Assembly: GCA_033032175.1 (NCBI GenBank)
Contig: CM065310.1
Location: forward strand, 6,014,001 to 6,078,000
Direction of reading: 5' to 3'
DNA: 64,000 bases
Source: Saturnia japonica
Taxonomy: Eukaryota; Arthropoda; Insecta; Lepidoptera; Saturniidae
Under the pieces are notes generated by a model. That model was given only the letters and a program-made list of their open reading frames with translations, was not told where the DNA came from and ran no database searches. Every line of letters begins with the position of its first letter. Positions within the stretch are counted from its first letter, which is position 1. Shown here piece after piece: positions 59,201 through 64,000 of this stretch. The position numbers and the translations under genes were made by a program.

Positions 59201-61739
59201 CCTTGATGTCCGCGACAACCGCGACGGGCCTTTGCCGGAACCGCAACAACACTCCGAACAGGGATTGTAGCAGGTCCGGTCCCGGCAGTAGGAGGTCGTT
59301 GAGACTCGTTCCATCGAACTTTGCGGCGGCGTCGAACACGAGTCGTTTCTTCGCTTTCGTCGGGTGGGTGACAGCGAAGTGGGGCAGGTACCATTTCCGT
59401 TTCGATCCTGCTCCATCATGTGGGACTTCCTCAGCGTACCCATTCTCGATGAGGTTAGTCATCTGCTTGCTGTATTCTACTCGCAAGTCGGGGTCTCTGT
59501 GTAGCTTCTTTTCCACGCCTCTGAGCCTCGTCAGTGCTGACCTGTAGTTGTCAGGAAGCGTGGTATCTTCGTCCCTCCATAGTAATCCCACTTCGAAGCG
59601 GCCGTCTTCGCGTCTTCGACTCGTCTTCTCTAAGATGTCGAGCGCCTTGGCTTCCATATCCGTACTCGGACGCTTGGGTGCAACTCCCAGCGACTCTATC
59701 GCGAAGTGCTCCTTCACCAGCCTGTCTAAGGCCTCTTCGCGCATCGATACGTGGGCGCAGGTGAGGAAGTTGATCTCTCTTGCAGCGTTGCCGTCGAGTC
59801 CATGCAGCACCCATCCCAATTGGGTGAATGAGGCTGCCGGCTGGTTCCTCCTGCCCCTGCGCGTCCTCCTGGCGGCGATGAGTCCCCAGTTGTCCTGCCC
59901 GATCAATAGTTTGGGGGACTGTTCTTCATAACACAACTGGTCCGCCAGGCTCTTCAGGTGCGCGTAGCTTTCGATAGTCTCTCTTTTTAGTCGCTGGGAT
60001 GCAAGGCTCATGTCGTCCATGGTGCGTGCTCCGACGATCATCCTCTTCTGCCGCTGGTGAAGCCCTCGAACTCGAATGTCACACTTCATCGAGTCCTTCT
60101 TCGTTAGGGTCTGCCCACCCACGGTCTCGAGGCGGAGCGTCTCCTTGGGCCCCTTAAGGCCGACCTGCTTCGCCACGCTTGAGTCCAGGAGAGTAACCGT
60201 GGAGCCTTCGTCCAGCAGGGCCAGCACCGTCGTTGATCCCGATGGCCCGTACACTTCGACGGGCACCATCTTCAAGTATGCCCTGCTGATCCGTGCGCAG
60301 TTGACGGGAAGTCGCACATTGTTCGCGACCTCCCTGTTCTCTGCTGGCTCCGTCTCCGGCTCCTCATTGTGTAGCGTGTGGTGGTGCCAGCGCTTGCAGG
60401 TGCGGCATGGCGGTCGTCGACACGATTGCTTCCGGTGCTTACCGTCGAGGCACTTGTAACACAGGCGCGACTCCTTGGCTATTCCCCATCGTTCCTGCAC
60501 CGTAGCGCTCCGGTACCTCGGACAGTCGTACAGCGGGTGCCCTTCCTTGCACTGCGGGCACGCCGGCTTGTCCCTCGTTGCTCTGTCCGAAGTTGCGCGC
60601 TCGGTGTAGTCGGTTGTGGCGTGCGTCGCCTGTCGCCTCGGCGGTTGTCTCCTTGTTGCCACCTCGGCCACGGCGTGTGGCCCGCACCGGTCCGCCATCC
60701 TGTTCAGGAAGCCGCACATCGTGTTGAGGTCCGGGTCTCCTTCAGTCTTATCGATGATGTGGTCGTACCACCGGAACCTCAGGATGGTCGGCATCTTGTC
60801 GACGATGCTCTTTAATAGTTCGGGCGACATCAAGTACTGGGGTTTCCGCAGCCCCCTGATAGCTGCGACGGTATTGTTGACATTGCTCGCCAGTGAGCAA
60901 ATGTCGTAGGTGGAGTCACTTATGGTCGGAAGTCTTCGTATACGGTCTAGCTCCGCTAAGACCAAAGCGTCCGCTCTTCCATAGCACCGCCGCAGTGATT
61001 CAATAACTTCTTGAGGTGTACTCTCGGAGTACAGCTGGCTGCGGACTCCTTCCCTGGCTTGTCCCTTCAGCGCTCTTCTCAGCCGCGCCATATTTTGAGC
61101 GCTCGAGAAGAGTGGAGCGGTATCCTCATAGACGGCCTTGAAGGCCACCCACTCCCTGCAGTCACCTTCGAACGTCGGCAACTGGTGCATGTAGTCGGGT
61201 TGTGGTGGCAGCTCCTTGGTGGTCGCGCTCCTCACAGCTTCCACTATCGCCTTAGCCAGGTCCCTGTTGTCGGGCTCTTCCATGTTGGTCTTGCAGACGG
61301 GGCGGTTCTCAATGTGCTCGCTTGCAGGCTCCTTGTCTATACGGCCCGATGATGTCTGGACCCAGGCCCTGACATGATCCTCCCGGTCCTTTGGTTCTTC
61401 TATAATGGAGTCATCATCGTCTTCATTTTCGGCCTGGATTAATTCCAGACGGAGTCTGGCGGCTTTAGTGGCTGCTTGTGCTTCTCTCAATTCCTTTTCT
61501 GCTAGCTCTGCTCTCGCTGCTAGCTCCTTACGTTGCTGTGACTTCTTCGACGCGGGTCTATTTTCACTACGTGTCCGCGTCGTTGTCTCTTCAGGTCTTG
61601 TGTTCTGGGTCGTGCCGGTCGCGGAGGTATCGTATGTTTCATACGACGTCGTTTCTGTTGCCTCCGAACTGCTTGGTTGACCCGCAGGTTCGAGTGGCTG
61701 TTCCCTCGGTGATCCCTTGTTGCTCCTGGTGATCGGCAT
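56253..61739 (-). CDS. BEL/Pao Gag-Pol polyprotein
   Basis: A single frame without stops or frameshifts. It is open from an ATG at 61793, but that codon lies in the LTR before the primer site; the Met at 61739 (residue 19 of the open frame) is the better start. Residues below count from 61793. The N-terminus is charged coiled-coil; 195-370 is the gag-like DUF1759 region; zinc knuckles lie at 412-424 and 445-458 with a Cys/His cluster after. Protease has LLDEGSTVTLLD (526-537). Reverse transcriptase has D862 and the catalytic YMDD (939-942). RNase H has FTDAS (1115-1119), ELQ (1161) and WTDSS (1189-1193). Integrase has an HHCC finger (about 1450-1490) and D1523, D1585, E1635. A DUF5641-type C-terminus follows (about 1680-1810). 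Every catalytic motif I checked is present. The last codons extend into the 3' LTR. Confidence 0.93.
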   Translation of the reverse strand: MPITRSNKGSPREQPLEPAGQPSSSEATETTSYETYDTSATGTTQNTRPEETTTRTRSENRPASKKSQQRKELAARAELAEKELREAQAATKAARLRLELIQAENEDDDDSIIEEPKDREDHVRAWVQTSSGRIDKEPASEHIENRPVCKTNMEEPDNRDLAKAIVEAVRSATTKELPPQPDYMHQLPTFEGDCREWVAFKAVYEDTAPLFSSAQNMARLRRALKGQAREGVRSQLYSESTPQEVIESLRRCYGRADALVLAELDRIRRLPTISDSTYDICSLASNVNNTVAAIRGLRKPQYLMSPELLKSIVDKMPTILRFRWYDHIIDKTEGDPDLNTMCGFLNRMADRCGPHAVAEVATRRQPPRRQATHATTDYTERATSDRATRDKPACPQCKEGHPLYDCPRYRSATVQERWGIAKESRLCYKCLDGKHRKQSCRRPPCRTCKRWHHHTLHNEEPETEPAENREVANNVRLPVNCARISRAYLKMVPVEVYGPSGSTTVLALLDEGSTVTLLDSSVAKQVGLKGPKETLRLETVGGQTLTKKDSMKCDIRVRGLHQRQKRMIVGARTMDDMSLASQRLKRETIESYAHLKSLADQLCYEEQSPKLLIGQDNWGLIAARRTRRGRRNQPAASFTQLGWVLHGLDGNAAREINFLTCAHVSMREEALDRLVKEHFAIESLGVAPKRPSTDMEAKALDILEKTSRRREDGRFEVGLLWRDEDTTLPDNYRSALTRLRGVEKKLHRDPDLRVEYSKQMTNLIENGYAEEVPHDGAGSKRKWYLPHFAVTHPTKAKKRLVFDAAAKFDGTSLNDLLLPGPDLLQSLFGVLLRFRQRPVAVVADIKEMFLQIRIRDEDRDSLRFLWREDQREAAPKEYRMTSVIFGAACSPSAALYVKNKNADEHRNSYPEAARAIERNHYMDDYLQSFATEEEAISVASAVDVVHRGAKFELRGWASNRRGVLASLAGGVTPGDIELGSKEEKTLGLRWFYESDEMGFRTHPREPKDREARTPTKREVTSAVMSTFDPMGLASPVLIEGKTLIQSIWRSGIDWDDVILDQDEVAWKRYMENLRVLQSLRVARCFSCCNTEGELHTFTDASEKAYACAVYWRQKTDESTYHVTLLAGKARVTPLRPVSIPRLELQAALLGTRMAQAIADELDIAVGRRTYWTDSSTVLTWIKTDPRTFKPFVAHRLAEIEESTKPQEWRWVPGSQNPADDATREAPADFDHTHRWFNGPEFLKWDESRWPKPRTFKREPSGEEKEAFLVATARTADARPTPDPHRFSSWVRLLRATARVLQFIDLCRPRKESACVSRRLEQQDPTWRATRTKHPRSSRKSRTPEARKEPWLPLDPNHLNRAEVILLRGSQGESFGERNPENHNKLRRLDAVMEDGLLRLRGRIDAAQYIEAGHKRPIVLDGKHVIARLLIKHYHEAFQHGNHATVMNEVRQRYWILGLRSTVRAIAVRCQWCRVYRSAPRRPPTGDLPIERLRYGEPPFTCAAVDYFGPMTVTIGRRHEKRWGALFTCLTTRAVHIELAASLTVDSMLLALRRFAVRRGMPKVIYSDNGTNFVGASKELKQAIENAREADVVSRAAQMNVKWKFIPPGAPNMGGAWERLVRSVKTALAVTLKERHPREEVLHTLLLEAEHVVNSRPLVAKEESWESEALTPNHFLIGRSCGAPSIGDYTDEDLTGKRTWRVAQRMADHFWSRWVKEYLPTLLPRKIDGRAAGADLQCGDTVLIVDSTLPRNTWPRGQVVRTYPGPDNHVRTIDVKTSGGLLKRPVSKTILLVPATSDEPTPIESPLQGVGATHEGGDVGDSGVASYKI
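56290..56300 (-). other. Polypurine tract of the BEL/Pao element
   Basis: On the - strand 'cgagggggggga' directly precedes the TGTTGG start of the 3' LTR, the position where plus-strand DNA synthesis is primed in LTR elements. Confidence 0.8.
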
Positions 61740-61756
61740 CGTTGAACAATCGCTGG

Positions 61757-61774
61757 ATCCGGCTCGAAGGACCA
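61757..61774 (-). other. tRNA primer binding site of the BEL/Pao element
   Basis: TGGTCCTTCGAGCCGGAT lies two bases inside the 5' LTR. It begins with TGG, complementary to the CCA end of a tRNA. The tRNA species was not identified. Confidence 0.8.
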
Positions 61775-61776
61775 GC

Positions 61777-62907
61777 TGTTGGGTACGCAGCACGTCACAC
61801 GCGTCGATAGGGCGAGTGACGTCAACCCGGGTTGGACGGGTTTGTTAATCTTATAAGATTTCTAAAAAATCCTATAAGACGCCGGATGCCCGCCTCGTGG
61901 CGATTATTCTCGCCGATCCGGAGTGCTCGGTACGGGGTCCTGAGGTGTGCGATACCGCACAAGCTCACTCGATAATCAAACACAAAACTTGTACTAACAA
62001 CGTAACCGAGCCGACCAATCTGACTATGTGACCGCAAGTCTTCAATATATCCGTAGTGGCGCTAGTGTCGATGGTTGCAGGTTCCGATGAAATCCGTAGC
62101 GGCGCTGGTGTCGATGGTTGCAGGTTCCGATGAAATCCGTAGCGGCGCTGGTGTCGATGGTTGCAGGTTCCGATGAAATCCGTAGCTGCGCTGGTGTCGA
62201 TGGTTGCAGGTTCCGATGAAATCCGTAGCGGCGCTGGTGTCGATGGTTGCAGGTTCCGATGAAATCCGTAGCGGTGCTGGTGTCGATGGTCTTCTTTGTA
62301 GGCGGTCGGAGGTCGGTCGGTTAGTGCCCAGCAGCGCCGCGGGATTGATCATGAAGACTGCGGCATTACCATAAAGGGAGCCCCTTGCGCTCGGGCAAAA
62401 GGTGCCCTATTTCTATTTTATTTTCATTATGGTCGGCTCGGTTTTCCGTTTATATTTATTTAATTATTAAACCTATGTACATACTTCTTACGCCTAATTA
62501 TCCTATATCGTATTCCCTATCTATAAACATAACTTATTCTATACTTAATCCATACTACGCGCCCGTATAAACGAAATACCCGGTCCCGAACACAGATCGA
62601 TACATTCTTTACATAGTTTCGGGACGCGGGCCGAGCGCGTACTTATATAAATTATTATTCTATCTTAAATCTATGGGGAATAATTAGACAATTATGTACA
62701 ATGTTTATTTCGATATCCTTATAGCTACTTATCATCTATTCTACGCTATGTATTGTCAATATTCTATATCTGTGTATTCTTTATTCTATAATTCTTATAT
62801 ATCACTCAATATTCCATAATCTATCTATTCTATATTCTATAATATAATAAGTCTATATAAATCTGTTAAATTATATCTTATATGAGGCGACGCCGCTGTC
62901 GCCAACA
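61777..62907 (-). repeat. 5' LTR of the BEL/Pao element
   Basis: 1,131 bp with TGTTGG...CCAACA ends. It holds the 43-bp tandem repeat at 62052-62289 and a 71-codon frame (62037-61822) that is identical in the other LTR and is probably incidental. It should supply the element's promoter; no start site can be placed. Confidence 0.95.
62052..62289. repeat. 43-bp tandem repeat in the 5' LTR
   Basis: Five full units and one partial. Unit 4 carries 'gctgcg' and the partial unit carries 'gcggtgc' where the other LTR has 'gcggcg' and 'gcggcgc'; these are two of the three LTR differences seen. Confidence 0.9.
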
Positions 62908-63012
62908 GAAGGTTACCGCTCTTTTGATGATATTTTGCTATCAATATATATCGTACATCTTAAGACCACTTTTCCTGAATATTACTAGTATACAAGATAA
63001 TTTTTAACTTAA

Positions 63013-63160
63013 AAGAAAACCAACTTCAGTGATTAAAGCCCCGGAGTTCATTGGCGTATCTTCGAAGTCGAAAGTCCAATGGAATCATCTTCGGTTCCTA
63101 AACAAAAAAGTTAAACTGAACATTCATTAAAAAATACAATCGAATTCGATAGAAGTTGGT
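63013..63160 (-). repeat. Interspersed repeat family B, reversed copy 6
   Basis: Reverse complement features: 'aaaagaaaaccaacttcagt', 'cgtatcttcgaagtcgaaag', 'tccaatgga' and 'caatcgaattcgat'. Confidence 0.55.
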
Positions 63161-63194
63161 AAAAAATTATCCAAAAACAATAGGATAAACACTT

Positions 63195-63410
63195 TTTTTT
63201 TACACCAATAAGGTGGCAAAATGGCATGCAGCTCGCCTGATGGTAAGTGACTGCCGTAGCCTATGGACGCTTGTTATTATCATAGGTATCACTAGCGTAC
63301 CAAAGAACTCTGAAAACCCTGCTCACCGCAGGAACACAACACTAGGTTATTTGGATGAGATCTTCTGTATAGTGGAGATATTCCACCAGACGAACTGTTC
63401 CAAGTAGAAA
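63195..63410 (+). repeat. Interspersed repeat family C, copy 3
   Basis: It has 'cagctcgcctgatggtaagt', 'ataggtatcactagcg', 'caaagaactctgaaaaccct' and 'gcaggaacacaacact', matching the reverse of 9655-9910 in order. Confidence 0.5.
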
Positions 63411-64000
63411 AAAATCTCCAAAGAAACTCTCTGCCCTACCTCCCTTACTCAATTATTATGGTGACCAGATTGTTTGAATAAAGTTCAAAATAAGGAATTC
63501 ACACGGTCAATAAAAAGTACAGTAATGTCAATTCCGAATAGTTTCGCGGTAAAAATTCACTTGAGCCTTAAAATTGAAAACAAAATATTTATGGTTTACA
63601 TAAAGTATTTATGTGGAATAAAATTAGGTCTTTTATAATATTATGTTAACCATTGTATCAAAAATGTATTACCGCAATATTGTTGTAATTAATTGAAATC
63701 ACAATAATATTTCTGAATTGCTGTAAAGAGACCATAGAGAAATGGGACCGTACTACACGTTAGAGTGAAGATACCTACATCAATTACCCGCCATATTTGT
63801 CATTACAAATTCATAAGTGCCTTCACTTAAATTATACAGAAATTAATAGTGAAATTCAGACCACTAATTGAGGTCTGCTCTTGATAGAACAGTCGAATAA
63901 TTTCAAGGCAATATCTGCCTTAAACAATATTGTATTCTAAATGTAATTTTCTTTATTAACTAACATAATTTATTATCCATACTAGTATTATAAAGAGATT

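Larger units (their letters stand above)
55041..62912 (-). mobile_element. Complete BEL/Pao LTR retrotransposon
   Basis: The element spans 55046-62907 and is flanked by the 5-bp direct repeat 'gaagg' (55041-55045 and 62908-62912), the usual BEL/Pao duplication size. LTRs are 55046-56289 (3', carrying a later LINE insertion) and 61777-62907 (5'). Without that insertion and its target duplication both LTRs are 1,131 bp and differ at about three bases by eye. A primer binding site, polypurine tract and one intact polyprotein frame are present. No envelope frame was found. It is markedly more GC-rich than its surroundings. By structure it could be autonomous and recently inserted. Confidence 0.95.
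62913..64000. other. Right end: repeats, no gene
   Basis: Repeat family B (reversed) and family C are listed separately. From 63411 to the end the sequence is AT-rich with no coding signal. The frame at 63213-63407 lies in repeat family C. Confidence 0.4.

Noticed and set aside
56436..61732. Many open frames of 66-211 codons on both strands between 56.4 and 61.7 kb
   Set aside because: They are other-frame shadows of the GC-rich polyprotein frame. None shows its own domain.
55046..62907. Envelope gene or endogenous retrovirus in the strict sense
   Set aside because: The internal region is fully accounted for by gag-pol; no signal peptide or glycoprotein-like frame lies between integrase and the 3' LTR.

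Overview
The window looks like AT-rich nuclear DNA from an insect, most likely a moth or butterfly. The evidence is one gene split into short exons by AT-rich GT-AG introns, an invertebrate ACE-family (Ance-type) product, abundant tRNA-derived SINEs, and degraded RTE-, I- and Jockey-type LINEs, copia and BEL/Pao elements of kinds common in Lepidoptera. The order-level call is inference; no marker gene fixes the species. No prokaryotic, organellar or CRISPR features were seen.

Layout. From 1 to about 18,980 there is no supportable gene, only intergenic or 5' intronic sequence with SINE copies, LINE relics, a nested hairpin (4769-5071) and a tandem array with a period near 193 bp (14655-15300). 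The only host gene runs from 18,993 to 38,910 on the + strand. It has eleven coding exons whose phases join cleanly into 2,202 nt (733 aa plus stop). The product is a membrane-anchored angiotensin-converting-enzyme-like protein. The peptidase zinc motif is degenerate (HETVM in place of HExxH), so it is probably a catalytically dead ectodomain with a C-terminal transmembrane anchor.

The second coding exon occurs twice, 6.13 kb apart, inside duplicated segments of about 1.2 kb. The two exons encode identical residues and differ only at two synonymous sites. Between them lie a broken copia element, whose integrase is split onto both strands, and a Jockey-type LINE relic.

From 39 to 55 kb there is no recognised host gene. 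The region holds a Harbinger-like non-autonomous transposon (42624-43634), a MITE-like element with long terminal inverted repeats (45355-45703), two SINE copies in opposite orientation, an RTE relic, and a 5'-truncated Jockey-type LINE (51016-52260) bounded by perfect 14-bp target duplications.

The right end is dominated by a complete, apparently intact BEL/Pao LTR retrotransposon on the - strand (55046-62907). It has 5-bp target duplications, a primer binding site, a polypurine tract, two 1,131-bp LTRs that differ at about three positions by eye, and one uninterrupted gag-protease-RT-RNase H-integrase frame. One LTR has itself received a 104-bp LINE tail with its own 9-bp target duplication. 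This orders the two insertions and suggests both families were recently active.
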